64,000 nt of DNA from Mycteria americana (Eukaryota > Chordata > Aves > Ciconiiformes > Ciconiidae). Within the stretch, counting starts at the first letter, position 1. Each line of letters opens with the position of its first letter. Location of the stretch: assembly GCF_035582795.1 (NCBI RefSeq), contig NC_134370.1:28259501-28323500 (forward strand). Direction: 5' to 3'. This document shows positions 18,710 to 31,590 of this stretch, piece after piece. The notes below the pieces were generated by a model. The model did no database searches. It saw nothing but the letters and a program-made list of their open reading frames with translations, and was not told the DNA's origin. The position numbers were made by a program, and so were the translations under genes.

Positions 18710-21700
18710 AATTCCCTAATTTCTGACTGACTGGAGTGAGGAATCTCAGGGATGCTTTCAACAGTAAGGATCCTCTGTCTCTGCCTTTCAGAGACATCTG
18801 TGCATTGCCGTCACATCAGGTGAGTGCCAGGTAGTTGGATCCAATTTTTCCATTTGGACGGACCTTTCACAGCAGAGGAGTGGAATGACTTTGTTAAACT
18901 GAAAATGTTTTTCTCCGTGATCAAAGCTAACATATGTAAAGCATGTACTGCATGTACGCTCTATAGATATGTTACTTCCACCCAAATATATACATTCTGC
19001 AGTTACATATAAGAAGGGGGTCGGGAGTAGAGTAAAAGCTGAAATGAAAAATAATTTTTAATAAAGTATAAAAATGTAGGTGAGTTCAGCTTTTGCATGG
19101 TGGATTTTTTTTTTCCTAATGAAGCATATATGTCCAATTCAGACCTATTTTCCTAATAAATATTATGGGAAGACAAATGGTATATTGTGGATTAAATGAC
19201 TGAAATGCATCCTCAGAATACTCTGAAGGTCATATATTCTTGAACTCTGAAATGTGCTCCAATTAGTGTTCTATCTAAAAACAGATTTTGCTTCTTAACC
19301 TGAAAGCAGGCTGTTGCACACCAACTAATGGTTTAATGTGAGCTCACGATTAGTGACTGCTCACTTCTGTGTGCTTCTCTCAATGTCACCCCATCGTCTT
19401 GTTTGAAGGGACTGGAACATGGAGAGATAACACGATTAATCAATATCTGTGTACATTGCAAGCATTAACAACTTCCAAACACCAGAGGTTCTTTGGTACT
19501 TTATCATGATAGAGTAAAATGCATCATCACTTTTTCTTCGTAGAGTTGTGTGTTTAATTTGTAGTTTATATTTTGACACTATCTGTTCAGCTATAAATAA
19601 AGCTTGACTATGACAGTGATGGCCTTCAGGCTACCTTTTGATTGTAAATTCACAATTGTTGTTTTTGCCTTGAGTGCCATTTTCAAGCTGTGCAGTGTGG
19701 ATGGTGTTGAAGAAAAGAACTTACAACACAGAAAGCGGGTTTTGGTGCTTAGAGTACTGATTAGACTAATTTAAGATTGCCAGCCTTAAAATATTCGGCC
19801 ACCAGAAACCAGGCCTATAGGATAATTTTAAATAATAATAAACTTGCATTCTCTTGCAAAATCTGCCTTTTGGGGCTTGTTTAGGGTTCATATTTTCAAG
19901 TTTCATCCTGAATCACAAGCACTAGAAACTCATTAAATAAACAGAGATGCTGTTATAATCAGTTGACTTAAGGAGTTGGAGCTTTAGAGTACACATGAAA
20001 GTAGTATTAGGCTTAGCTCCAAGACTCCTTTTTTACTTTCTGTTGCACGTTCATGCCATGTTTGGTGGTGGTAGGCCCAATTCTTACTTGGGGGCTGTTC
20101 GCCACCCTCTTTCAAAGCAGGGTGGTGCAGTTGGTAGTCATGCTTAGTAACACTGCTCACCTGTTTTTCAAATCATCGAGCGTCTTGTGGCTTCCCAAAA
20201 AATTAAGGAAGGACTGCAGTGGGTCAGAACGTTTTGATTTGCAAATTTTGTAATGTCTAGAAAACACACTGAGATCTTTTAGAAGTGGAATTGTTGGGTA
20301 TAAAAATCTGCTTCCCCCTCCACTGCTGCTATTCTAAAATGGGCATATTCCTCAGATTTTTAGGAGATGCTGGAAAACCTGGCTAGTCTAAGGGGAAAAT
20401 AGCTGGCTGGGAAAAATATGTGGTGAGAAAGGTGTAGCTGGACTTACTGCCTTATCGACATTTTGGCCATAGTAAGTGAAATTGCCGAATTTGTGTTAAT
20501 ATATTTATTGTGCATTCAAATACCTGTCGGAAGGCTTTGTGATCTATGGGTACTATTTTTATCTTCATTTACAAATCAGCAGGTGTTCACAGGCCTGTTG
20601 GACATCCATCCTTTTGAGGCATTTATGAGTAAACGTTTCTGGCTGTCATAATTTTGGTTGGTCAAGTCCACATTAATTGCTGCACTCTGTGCAGTTGTTC
20701 TAACATTTAAATACTGCCTGCGAGTAGGTTTGATTAAAATTACATCTCTAGGTGCACACTAAATACCTTTGATACCTCACCTACAAACAACTGTAGAATT
20801 GTTGGTGAGAATGACAGCTGCAGGCAATAAACGAGGACAGTAATAGAAGTCTCAGTGCTGGAGAGAGCATCATAAATCATGAGGCGAGAGCAGCGTGTGT
20901 GCTAACAAATCGGTGAGCAGCTGCAAACAGCATTTTCCAGGTAAGAATTATTGTGCTCGCTCCTGATAACTGCTCAGAAACCACCTCTTCCTTGTACGTG
21001 GGCGACTTCACCCTTGCACGGACAGTCACCGTGCTGTGAGACGTTGAGCTCTAGTATTTTGACTATGGTCAAAGTGACTATTTGACATGGTAAGTCTTTT
21101 GCACGGTGTAAGCTACATATTATACGCTGGACCTTGGTTTTCATCCAAGGTGTATTCAAGTGAGAGTTTCCTCTTTCTGGGAGGAAAATCCCCATGCTGT
21201 TTGCAGCTGATGAGTTATTCTATTTAGTTTCCTCGGAGACTTTGGAGAAGTGTTCTTGACAGGTGGAGAGGAGGGGATGTGTTTGGCTGGTTTTAAACTA
21301 GCTTGCTTTGTTAGCCCTTGCTGGGGGGAGTTGGGAGGAGGTGCATATGCCTCTTTAAAAAATAAATTAAAAAAAAAAGCTGGAATGATGCTGTTTAAGT
21401 AAAAGAGATAACAATCTAGTCACCCAGAAAACAATCTTACTCTTCTACCATGAGAGATCTGAAAAGTATTTTAATGAAATAATGATAGGAAACAGAAGGC
21501 AAAGGGCTAGCAACTGAAATGTTTTTTGAACACTAAAAAATAAGTGTCAAACACATGTCCCGTACTGTAATTATAGCTAAAAGCATAACATGACAGAATA
21601 TGTTTTAAAATGTTGAAGTCCTTTTATATAAAAATTCAACCTTAATCTCTTGGGTTTTGGTTAATTGACTTTAATCTTGGTAAACTAAAGGCTTAGAAGT

Positions 21701-22357
21701 TTTGATGAACAGAAGTTACTGCTGCTTTGCTTGTGCAAGTGAGTTTGAGACCGATGCCACCCTCCAGAAAGGTATTGCCGTTGGCAGACATTCATAGCTT
21801 TAATATGTGATCTTGGAAGACTACCTGTTTGAATTCATATGCTTTCAGATGGAAGACAAAGTTGCTAACACACGTGAGCTTGTTGTGATTGCAGCGGGCA
21901 GGGCAGCTCCAGCGGCGGGGAGCTGGGCGGCTGGCGGAGGTGCGAGGCTCGACCTGGCTCTCTGCCTTGGGGGAGCGCACAGCTTCCAAATGCAGTCGTC
22001 TGCTCTGCACCAGGAGCCGTAACAGGCACTGCCACTTCTGCTGCTACCGTAGATGAGATGGCAGTGAAGTATGCCTGGCAGTGGTGTCCCGTCCCCGCTG
22101 TAAAAGCTGTACTTGAGTATCTGCAAGGAGTTGAGATGATGCTTTCGGTTTTGCTATACTGTGCTTATGGTTAGACTGCAGTTGTCTTCCTCTGGTACTT
22201 TAAACTGTTTATTTAAATCATATGAATAAAACATTCCTAAGAAATGGTCCTTTAAACAGAATCATTTAAATATGGGATAATTATGGGTCCCGATTTACAC
22301 ACACACTCCCCTCCCCCCCCCCAGCAGCAGGATCAGGTCACTGATTGAGAAAAGGCT

Positions 22358-22435
22358 TTTGTTTTTTGGGGATGTTTTTAGTTTTCTTTTGTGTGGCTGG
22401 TTTTTTTGTTGTTGTTTGTTTGTTTGTTTTCTTGT
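22358..22435 (+). repeat. T/G-rich low-complexity tract
   Basis: GTT and GTTT units with a T7 run. Same class as 18651-18709. Confidence 0.8.
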
Positions 22436-24564
22436 TAAGGTTCATTTTCAGCTGAATTAGCTACGATTGATACCACTGTCTGCATGACTGCCCAGTCTCC
22501 CTATCAATGAAAGGCACCCTTGGGAACAGCCCAGCCAGGCTGGAGGGAGGGCCAGGACCCTCCCCTTGGGCTCAGCTCAACAGGCTTCATGCTGTGACCT
22601 TCCCCCAGGGTCTCCAGCCACCTTGCAGTTCCCTCACACAACAGCGAACATTTGCACACACCTTAGAACAGTACACCAGCCTAATTTTCCAGGAATACTT
22701 ATTTTTTCTTCTATAGAATATTCTTCTGAAGTTGACAAGTGTCCGAGCAAAGTTATTTTTCTGTGTTTTTATGATATTTATGTAACATACATAATGTGTT
22801 CAAATACATGTTCATGTGTGTTTTCATCTAAGTCCTGTTGAACCAAATACCTCTTTCCAGCCTCACTTGATTTAATACTGAAATTGCTGAAGGGTACCAT
22901 TCATTGGCTGGTGGCATGGTGGTTTTTAGAAAATAAGGTGGAGTACATGCAACTGCTCAAGCTTTGCTGCTAGCAGCACAGGGCTTTGACTGTGGTGTCC
23001 CTGGCATGGCCACGGTCCTGCCCTTTCCCCCATCCCCTCTGACGACAGGAGCTGCAGAGGGAAAAGGTGTGTGGGTGCACCGGGTCCCATCTCTGCCGCT
23101 TGTCTCTTCCTTTGGAAGTCCTTCCTTGAGAAGTGATGTGTTTTGGAGGTGGTGCTGGCCATGCCACCGGCATGGGGTTGGTAGGCACTGGGAGAGGTAG
23201 GGCGATACGGCAGCAAGGGGCCATCGCTATGCCAGGGTGGGTGGCTCAAGTGTTGGGCAGCATCTTTTACGGTTTTCCTCATTCACTTCTCCTGGTCAGG
23301 AATAAACAATACCGTTAACACTGTGAGAGCTGTACTATGATACCCAGTATAAACATGCTAGTCTGTGAGAAAGATGGACAATCCCTGTTTCTGTGCTCAG
23401 GCTGTGGTTTCGCAGCCCAGGACTACTTAAAGCCTCTTGGTTCCCTGCTGTATGTTATTCCCACCCTTACTCTGTGTTAGCATCAATGTTTGTGCAGGTG
23501 CATGATGAATCAGACTGGTGAACTGATGAAGATGAAAACAAAAAACCCTTTTGTGTTTCTGTATAGGTTCTTCCTTCTCGCCCCCAGCCCCTTGGATCAG
23601 TTCCCCAGCCTGCTTCCCTGTGTGACCACACAAATCGCCCTGCAAGCACCACGCGGGCAGCAGCAGAGGACTGGGAAGCCGAGCTGCGTGGCAGGCGTGG
23701 AGGTGGGAAAGAGTGCTTTAAGTGGCACTCCTGCCTAGGAAAGTCAGATGGATCCACAACCTCACAATTAGCAGAAAATAATAAACCCAGCTCGTAAATA
23801 GATTGGATCAAGTGATTAAAACCACAACAATTTGATTTGCATAAACTTGTTTTCCTATTAGTACCAGAGCATCTGTTGCTGGGGGCAGGTAGATTCTCAC
23901 TAAATTAAAACATAAATTGCATGTAACCTTCTCCACATTGGGCACCACTTGTTGCCTGTTATTACAGCCCCTGGACCTGGTCAGGAGTCCTGAAAACAAG
24001 AACCAACCCGCCAAAGAGAGCTTAGCTCTGCAGGACTGTGCCCCTGCCTGACTCCAGCTGGTCCCTGCCTAAAGCCTTTCATCAAGTGTATGAGCTTTGG
24101 AGGCTGGAGGCCTCTGCCATCTCCAGTAATGCGACCTGAAGAAGCAAAGTGATGCTAGAAGTGCTAAGTTTCCAGCCGTATCGTTGGTTCATGGCTGAGG
24201 GGGCCAGGGAAGCGTGGCAGAGCCAGGGCTACCCACCACAGCGCAGTCCCCCAGCAGCGTTGTGCCTCCCTGTGCCCAGCGAGGCTGTGTGGGAGTGTCC
24301 TTGTTTTGGTGCTGCCTGGCGCTCTCCTGGGGTTGGGATGGGTAGTTTGGGATCGCTGGAGAACCTGAGCCATCTAAAGCTCCTTGGTACATCCTGCAAG
24401 GTGGGAGGTAGTGTGTGAGCTGGCACTGAAACCAGCTGCGGTGTGTCCTGCTGGTTAGCTCCTCCAGTTTGGACAAAGTCCCCCCCCTGCGTGGCTCTTA
24501 GAAATGTTTGCAGAAGGTGACTCTGGTTTCCATAGACTGGAAGTCCTAATGTGGATCTTACAGG

Positions 24565-24661
24565 ACATAGTGGGGGTTGGGGGGGGGGGGTGTGTGTGTT
24601 CGTTTGGTTGGTTGGTTTTTTTGTTTGTGGTGGTTTGTTTGTTTTGGTTTTTTTTTTCCTT
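24565..24661 (+). repeat. G-run and T/G-rich tract
   Basis: A G-rich start (a run of about 12 G near 24579-24590), then TGTGTGTG, GGTT repeats and a T-rich end. Open frames through it encode only Val/Phe/Trp/Cys-rich low-complexity peptide. Confidence 0.85.
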
Positions 24662-24939
24662 TACAAACTGCTTTTCAACTGAAATGGATTATTTCCTTTT
24701 CTGTCAAAGCGGGTCATGGGAACTTTACACTGTACAATCTGGCAGGAGGTAGCACTAAGCTTGAAGCCCATCCTCCCCTATGGTTGGTGTGGCTAGAGGA
24801 TACCTCTAGCACACCCATCCGTGGCGGATAAAGCTGCAATGTGTTGTCACAAAGTGTACGGTAAGATCGAAGGCTAAACCCAGGAAGGGGGGAGCCAGGC
24901 TCCCGTTTGCAGTGCTGAAGTATTCCCGCTAGCATCTGC

Positions 24940-25230
24940 TCTTCCCACCCTTCCTGCAGGGAGCCAGTGGCTGGTGGGCGACCTCCTCTTGGTGCCCGCG
25001 CGGGGCAGGCGGTCCAGCGCAGGCGGCTCCTTTCCGGGAGCCGCGGCCTCCGGTGAGGCCAGCTGGCAGCAGCCCCTGGCTCCGTGCCTCTCCCGCTCCC
25101 TGCTCAATTTTTGCAGTTTTAGAGCCTCGTTCGGGGGCTGGAGTGCTGCAGAAGGAGCTGCGCTGAAATGGTGCCTTTTGCACGTTGTGCGGTGCCTGCT
25201 GCGATGGGAGCCCTGGTTGGTGGTTGGGTC
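24940..25230. other. Small GC-rich pocket
   Basis: A short rise in GC and CpG (notably 24990-25060, with CCCGCGCGGGG and GCCGCGGCC patterns) within AT-leaning DNA. No TATA box, paired splice sites or recognisable frame. It could be a minor intragenic CpG island or a conserved element; nothing decides. Confidence 0.35.
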
Positions 25231-27415
25231 TCCTGGGCACCATGATAATACAAATAACCCTTATTATTAAACTAAGCGTGTTGTCTAAATGCCAGTTGTG
25301 ATTTTAAAGTATTTTTCCTTATGTTCCCTAAGGACCACGGTGTGCTGTGTTTCTTTGCTCTCTGTTTTTAGTGGTGTTCTGTAGCTCCAAGTGTGGGGGC
25401 TGGAGCTAACAGATCAGCCCGCAAGTGGCCGTATCGCCTTGGGCTTTGTAAAATAAGTTGCTCTAGCTGGCTTGTGGGTGTAGGTGAGTTATATCTGTGG
25501 GGTGCCTTACAGTCGGAGGGAATTAAATGTCCTTCCTGATTATTTGGCATATGTTAGTTATTAAAGGGTGTTCTCTCTCTTTATGCCTTACGTGAATGAG
25601 GTGCCACAGACCTGTTGAGCAGAAATGCATAAAACAGTCATCTTCAGCTTTTGGAGAAAACTTCGCCGAATAAAAGCAAGTGAGAACCTTAAACTGGCCA
25701 GTGTTTGCATGCATTTAAGTGTGGACACTTTAAGCAGTCCCAGTGAAGTATTCTGAAACATTCGTAATACCTGAAGTTAACAAGTACACGCACGTACAGG
25801 TGGCCTGCATTTAGGCTTTGTCCCTATGTTGTGAACAGATTTGAGTAAATTGCTGTTTGGGGTACAACACAGCATAAAGATTTTGATGAAGAAAATAATG
25901 TTGAAATCGGAATACAGTTGATAACTCTGTATGCAGATGTTCTGTACTGCCAACCTTTATTGTAAAATAGCTTTTAATAGCTCCAATTACTTTTTTGAAT
26001 TTTTTTAAAATTAAAATTATTCTCAGACCTCAGCGAAAAATAAAATGTCTTCTGGTTGAAAACAGAAATTGTGAGTATCCTCATGTCTTGCCTTCATTTT
26101 CTGTCAAAATTTTGTTTTTATGTAAAAACTGAATTCTTGAAAAATGCTTATTTTTATAAAGGAACTGGTTCTTGAAAATGCATGAAACAGGCCCCTATTC
26201 CATTAAGTGCAATGCATGCTATTTCTGAAAATTTGACATTTTCAGATCATATGAAGTGAGGCATCCAAAAATCTCCAAATGCTTTGAAATTTTTCAAGTT
26301 TATAGACCACTTCTAAAAATCAAGGACATAAATTCATTTTTGCTGAGGTTTTGCTTTTTCCTTTTGTGATTGGTACTCTTAATTATATTCTGAACAAATC
26401 ACCATACTGAAGTCTTTCTGTGTGTCAGGATATTAAGAGTAACATAGCATAAGCCTCTTCCATTAATATTCATTGTGATATTTTATAACTGTATCTGTTG
26501 AGCAGCACTCATTGAATTTAGTGAAATTGTCGTTTAAAATCCTTTTCATTAATATATTAAACTCTCATAGCATATTATTGAAATCAGTTTGTATACAGAC
26601 ATTTGATATTCCTTCTCTAGCCTTATCCAAGCCAAGAGATTGTTTGCACCCATTAATGTCACGTTAGGGAAATTTGGGCTAGAATTTGTCAGGATGCTGT
26701 ATTCTGGTAGCTGCAAGAACTGTACAGATTTCAGAAATTAATGGTGAGACTTCAGTGTATTACAAATTAATAAAAAGTTACATAAGACGTTCTTTCTGTT
26801 GAATCACAAAATAAATATTGAATTTTCTTTCAAAGAGAAAATTGTTTGGGGGATTTTGACTGTTGGTGAATCATTCTGCCAGGCTTTGTGGTTTTAAAGC
26901 CAGAATGCATATACTTTAAAGCATTTAATTTTTTTTCTGTCCTATTTCACTATCAAAGGCTCTACACAAACAGAGGAAACTGGCAGATGAGCTGGTGTAC
27001 GGGAGGAAATAGTTACAGTAGCTAAGCACAAGTGCTATCAAACGCATAAACAAACCTCTAAAAGTAATGTTTGTATTAACATCATTAACTTACTATTTTT
27101 AAATGTTTCTTATGACTGATGCTGAAGAAGGAAGAGGCTAGAAAGTATGATGTCTAACAACTGGAAAGTTGAGCTGCGTACAGTCAAATTTTTTTTCCTT
27201 TTTTTTTCTTTTTCCCCTTTGTATTCCACAAGTCAGTGGGGAAGGCGAAGAGCAGGCTCAGCCCTGCTTCCTGGGAGTGAAGTGCTGTGCCCTGCTCTGG
27301 GAACGCTGCTGCTCACGGAAAGGGAATGCTGCTGCTCACGCCCCCAAAACTTCTTTTGTATCTTTCCAAGTTTTAATCATTGTGAATAAAAGTTAGATTA
27401 GACTGTTAAAAAGTT

Positions 27416-27503
27416 TTAGGTTTTGTGGGGTTTTTTTGTTTTATTTTGGGTGTTGTGGGGGTTTTTTGTGTGGGTTTTTTTTTTTTTGTTTTTGTTTTTT
27501 TTT
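27416..27503 (+). repeat. T/G-rich low-complexity tract
   Basis: GTGGGG and T-run alternation ending in T14GT5GT9. Same class as 18651-18709. Confidence 0.85.
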
Positions 27504-28117
27504 AAATGCTGAAACTCATTTAAACCCCCCTGCCTGTGGAGGTCAAGGGTTTATCCATGTGCACACCAGGGAAATCACCACTGAGGCACATGAGCTGCCT
27601 CATTGCTAATTCCTATGTAAGTAACTCTATGTAAGTTTTTGTAGGAAAAGAGTAAAATGGGTTTACAGCATCCATTTAGTACCCTGCTCAAATTCATGTG
27701 TGTGGGATTTTGAAATAGGTACGGTTATTTGAGTTTCAGTCTCTGACAATGTTTTTGCAGAATGCTAACCACTTAAAAGCAGCTTGGGGTTTTAGGTTTT
27801 GGATTTCCATGTTGCTCCTCTGTTTGCAAGCCAGGCAACACAGGATAGGGATAATGCATGAAACTGAGAAAGCAGCTCGCTTCATTGACCCCAGCTATTC
27901 AAGAACCAGGTGATGTCCTGAGCACGAGAGAGGAAAATCAAAGTCACAATCCTGTAAATATTTATGTACATAGTTAAGGTTAGACATAAAAATGGTTATT
28001 TAAACGTAGTTGAACTCCTTGCACATAAAGTTAAGAATGTGTGTAAATATTTGCAGTCTGGAATGTATTTCAGGTTTTTAAAATATTTAAAGTACTTCGA
28101 AAAATACTTCTTTTTTT

Positions 28118-28137
28118 AAAAAAAAAAAAAAAAAAAA
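28118..28137 (+). repeat. A20 homopolymer
   Basis: A run of 20 A preceded by seven T and followed by an A/C-rich segment. No target duplication or upstream element that would mark it as a retrotransposon tail is evident. Confidence 0.85.
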
Positions 28138-28164
28138 CCAAACAAAAACTTCAAGGCTCAGTGC

Positions 28165-28350
28165 TGCAACAAGATGCGTTCAGAGAATGCAAAACCGGCC
28201 GCATGGGTAAGTCCTGCCGGCAGCAGCCGGCGAGGTAACAGCTGGCGTACCGACCTGCGGGAGCCTTTTGTCTACATGTTCAGGCTCTCTCCGGCAAGAG
28301 TTAAGCGTTCAGTTAGAGGGCAGGAGGCTTGGCTTTGGGTCACTGAACTC
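28165..28350 (+). other. GC-rich pocket with consensus splice donor
   Basis: A CpG-enriched segment with ATGG|GTAAGTCC at 28206/28207, a close donor match. No acceptor with a good pyrimidine tract pairs with it at a plausible exon length. A 64-codon frame starting in it is not recognisable. It may be an alternative first exon or chance. Confidence 0.25.
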
Positions 28351-28862
28351 GGGGCTGCGGTTGTCTGATTCAGCTAATTCTTCCCCTCCAGACTTCTCAA
28401 GTAACTTTGAACAGATTGCTTAGACTCCGAGTGCCTGCGCGTCCCAGTAATAAAATGGGGTTAATTATGCAATCTTCCATCTCTTGCCTGGACTTCCTCA
28501 GTTTTTGTGCGGAAACTAGTTTCACAGTGCTACTGTAAGATAAGTAATTTGTGGGGTCCCTGGAAGTACAGGTGTTGGGCTACTTAGAAATTGGAAGGAT
28601 TGCATTTTTGTAGGGACTCAAAAGCTCAGCATATATCAGCCTTTCTCGAGAGCTGTGGTTTTTACTTATTTTATTAGCTCCTGGTGCGAAGGAAGTGATG
28701 TTATCCTAGCAACCTGCCATCTTCATTTGGGTCTTCTGAGTATTTTTTTGTGTGTGTGTGTGTATACGTATATATTTTCTTAGTAGTGAGTGACTGAAAA
28801 CATGTGCAAGCCAGCCATGTGCTGATGTTGCACCGACTCCAGCTCTCGCCCACCCGCCCACT

Positions 28863-28880
28863 TTCCTTCCTTCCTTCCTT
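28863..28880 (+). repeat. (TTCC)n microsatellite
   Basis: About four and a half TTCC units. A short (TG)7 tract lies nearby at 28749-28763. Confidence 0.85.
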
Positions 28881-29599
28881 GGAGAGCTGGCAAACAAATT
28901 ACAGCCTCAATGCGTGTGCTGCTCAGGCAATGGCCCGCCGGGGAAATGGATGGGGGAGAACATTTGGATGCCAGATCAGTGTCTCATTAGGCATTTCTTC
29001 GTGTATTTTACGAGTTTGCGGACAAACAGTAGTTAAGACTCAGATGGAGAAAAATTTATATGCTCCCTGCAGGAAAGGGGGGGGCTGGGGAGTCTGCTGG
29101 ATAGGCAGGGGTGTTGCTGCTGCACCCAGGCGCGTCCCACATGGCCATTCAAAGATGCAGCAGTGGGCCCTAAAAGCTGATGGGCAGGAGAGGGTGGGTG
29201 GCTCTCCTAATGACAAGTTTCAAAATGCCAGATTAAGTCATTGCTTTCTGCTTGGAGATGAGGTTTTACAAGAGATCCTGCAAAAAATGTTGGGGTATGT
29301 GTGTGGTGTAAGTGTGAAATTGGGCTGAATCTACCCCAAACCTTCTCAACGAATGGTAATTTGCAAAGTCATATGGTTGAATCGGATGACTTCAAATGTG
29401 TTTTTAAGCGAGGGTTAAAGGAAACATTAAGATTATGTTTCCTTGTTGCTGTCATTGCTGTTTTACCGTATTAGAGCCTTAATGGTAATGTTTTCCTTTC
29501 TTTTTCACAAACAAGATGACCTTGGCAGTTAATGACCTGCTTACAGTCTTCGGCATGGCTCTGTTGGGGAGGGGGCATTCGTCATGTTTATTCAGTAAT

Positions 29600-30030
29600 T
29601 TTACATTACGGAAGGAGATGCTCGACCCTGGCTGCGAGGAGGCAGCGAGCAAAGCGGTATAAAGGGACCTCGCATCCAGGAGGAGGAGGGTGCCTCCATT
29701 TTGGGGGTGGGGGGGTCCCCGCTCAGTTGACACGAGGCAGAAGCCGGGGGGGAGGCTGGAGGGCATGGCGTTGGCTGATTTCGGGGGGTCTGCACGCGGT
29801 GGCGACGCAGCTGCCTGGCGCTGTGGAGGCAGGGAAGAGCAGCTGGTCCCTCGCCAGCGCGCTTGGGTGCTTTTTGCTGCGCAGCTGGAAGCTGAGTGGC
29901 TTTGCTTCAGCGGAGGAAAGCTCGCCCCTCGGCACCCGTGTAACTGCGCCGTGCAGACCGCCGCACGGCAAGGGGGGGCCTGGTGCAAGGGGGACGCGCA
30001 GGCTGGCAGTCCTGCCGCTGCCTCGGCTGC
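29600..30030 (+). promoter_or_regulatory. Intragenic CpG-rich segment with TATA box
   Basis: About 430 bases with clearly raised GC and CpG content (for example CGCGGTGGCGACGC and CCGCCGCACGG motifs), about 23 kb right of the main promoter. A TATAAAG box lies at 29658-29664 near its left edge. Open frames on both strands (up to 187 codons) show no domain. It could be an alternative promoter of the same gene or of a noncoding RNA, or an orphan intragenic CpG island. Confidence 0.35.
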
Positions 30031-30315
30031 CCTTCAGTGAAGAAATAGTTAAACGTGGCTGTGCATCTTCTGTATGTCAAAAAAGCCATAAATAAGTAGT
30101 ACCAGGCCTTCCTGACCCACATGGCACTTACTGGCCAGAGAAATGTTTAGCATGCTTGGTCTGCAAATACTTGGCGCCGTGCTCTGCCTCTGCGTACTGC
30201 AGCTGCGGTGCTGCAGTTGGGAACTTAATGAATAAAACCGAAGCTGAAAGCTCATGGGTATAAGTTTTTTTGTTGTTGTTTTTGTGGGGCAAGAGAGGGA
30301 TAATTAGTTGTCTGT

Positions 30316-30317
<2 letters not shown>

Positions 30318-30345
<28 letters not shown>
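30318..30345 (+). repeat. T28 homopolymer
   Basis: Twenty-eight uninterrupted T residues. It could be the A-tail of a minus-strand retrocopy, but no source sequence or flanking duplication is recognisable. Confidence 0.9.
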
Positions 30346-30350
<5 letters not shown>

Positions 30351-31179
30351 CTAGGATTACCATACAAAGAGTTGTTACGTGTGAATTGCTGCGCTGGTAA
30401 TCGATAAGCTTGTGCCTTGGAAAGAATTTCTGACTTTAGAGCAAGTAATTTGTTTTTTAAGTTGCTCGGTCGTTTTTTTCCTTGGTGTTGGCTGTGAGGG
30501 AGGCCCGGGTAGGTGGAAAAAATTCAGCGCAGGTCGGTGAAGGGCTCCTGTTGTCGGTGCTGCTGTCCGCCAAGGGGGCGGCGGGCAGGCTGTGACCACG
30601 TGAGCAGTAATTTTATTTATGTTGGTCTCCTTTCAAAGTGTCACAGTAAATCTATTTTCCTTGTCACTTTGTAAATCATTATATAGGATTAGGCCTTTTA
30701 CCAGCTTTTAAGAATTCTGCAGTCATTTTAAGGACTTTCCCCCTCCCTGGCTCAGCCAAGCGATTCCTATTCTTGCTGGTATTCCTCGCTATTTAAATAA
30801 CGCCAGGCCTGATTAGGAGGAAATGGTCTCTGGAAGACAACCGACATTTTCAAAAGCGCTGTTGCACAAAGGAGACTTTGAACTGTGCTAAGACTTTAAA
30901 AGTTAAATAATATTTTGAATGTTAAAGTTTTAATGTTTTCCTATTGTCATGGGAGACTTGGATCGAGTCCCAGGATTGTGGTTAACTTTGCTTCCACGCT
31001 TAGGCCTTATTTATTACCACTGAGGAGATGAACTTAAAGCTGCTTCACCTCTCTTTTTTTTTTCCTTTTTTTTTTTTTTTTAAAAACCGTCTTAAAACTG
31101 AGACTTCTTTTTTAAAAAGAGCTTAAAGTTTGCTTATTTGTTACTGGAGGGATGATGGAGATGAGCCATTTCTTGGGGG

Positions 31180-31590
31180 TGGCGGGGGCTGTGGCATGGC
31201 TGCTGGCCCCCCATGGCTGCCCGCCCGTGCCCTGGGGCACCGCATGCCCCTCCGAGCTGTGGGTGAGGGTGCGAGGCTCCCCGCGGCACCTCCAGAGTGA
31301 GAGTAATGGACGTAATTAAAAAAGTTGTGTGGAAGGATCAGATGCCGCATGCGGAGGTCAAAATTAGGCCCATGAACCTCAAAACCCAGAACGAGAGCTG
31401 TGCTCTCCTGAGGCGCAGGCTGCTGGGCCGCGCTCGCCCTCCCGCCAGCAGCAGGGTTTCGGCCCTGTCGTGGCCAAGGCCTTGTTCTCACACGCAGCCG
31501 GCTGCGGTGAACTGGGCAGACAGTATTTGTGCGGCGTTTGGGGCTCGGGATGCCTCATCCCCGCGCGTGCGAACGGCCGCTTCATGAAGT
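31180..31590. promoter_or_regulatory. GC-rich pocket around a homeobox-motif cluster
   Basis: Two CpG-rich arms (31180-31290 and 31410-31585) flank an AT-rich core near 31300-31400 with TAAT at 31304-31307 and TAATTA at 31313-31318. Unique, non-repetitive sequence with such a core resembles developmental enhancers, but no conservation can be measured here. A 96-codon + strand frame spans it without a recognisable domain. Confidence 0.3.

Larger units (their letters stand above)
13779..24940. other. Presumed intron, no exon supported
   Basis: AT-leaning unique sequence. It contains C22A11 at 14542-14574, a GGA microsatellite at 16700-16725, T/G-rich tracts at 18651-18709, 22358-22435 and 24565-24661, a C-rich tract near 22309-22322, and a consensus + strand splice donor at 20940/20941 without a clear partner acceptor. 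Short open frames have no recognisable domains. No CR1, SINE or other autonomous element could be recognised by eye. Confidence 0.45.
25260..28160. other. AT-rich gene-free stretch
   Basis: Distinctly AT-rich, with many TTAAT and TATTAA motifs (for example 26370-26600), scattered T and A runs, a T/G-rich tract at 27416-27503 and an A20 run at 28118-28137. I see no coding or RNA gene. Confidence 0.5.

Noticed and set aside
28804..29328. 174-codon + frame
   Set aside because: No recognisable domain, and it runs through the TTCC microsatellite. Probably chance.
29532..30095. 187-codon + frame and overlapping minus frames
   Set aside because: CpG-rich segment open on several frames of both strands; Gly/Arg/Ala/Trp-rich; no domain.
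30318..30345. Tail of a minus-strand processed pseudogene
   Set aside because: The T28 run has no coding similarity on its right side and no target-site duplication.
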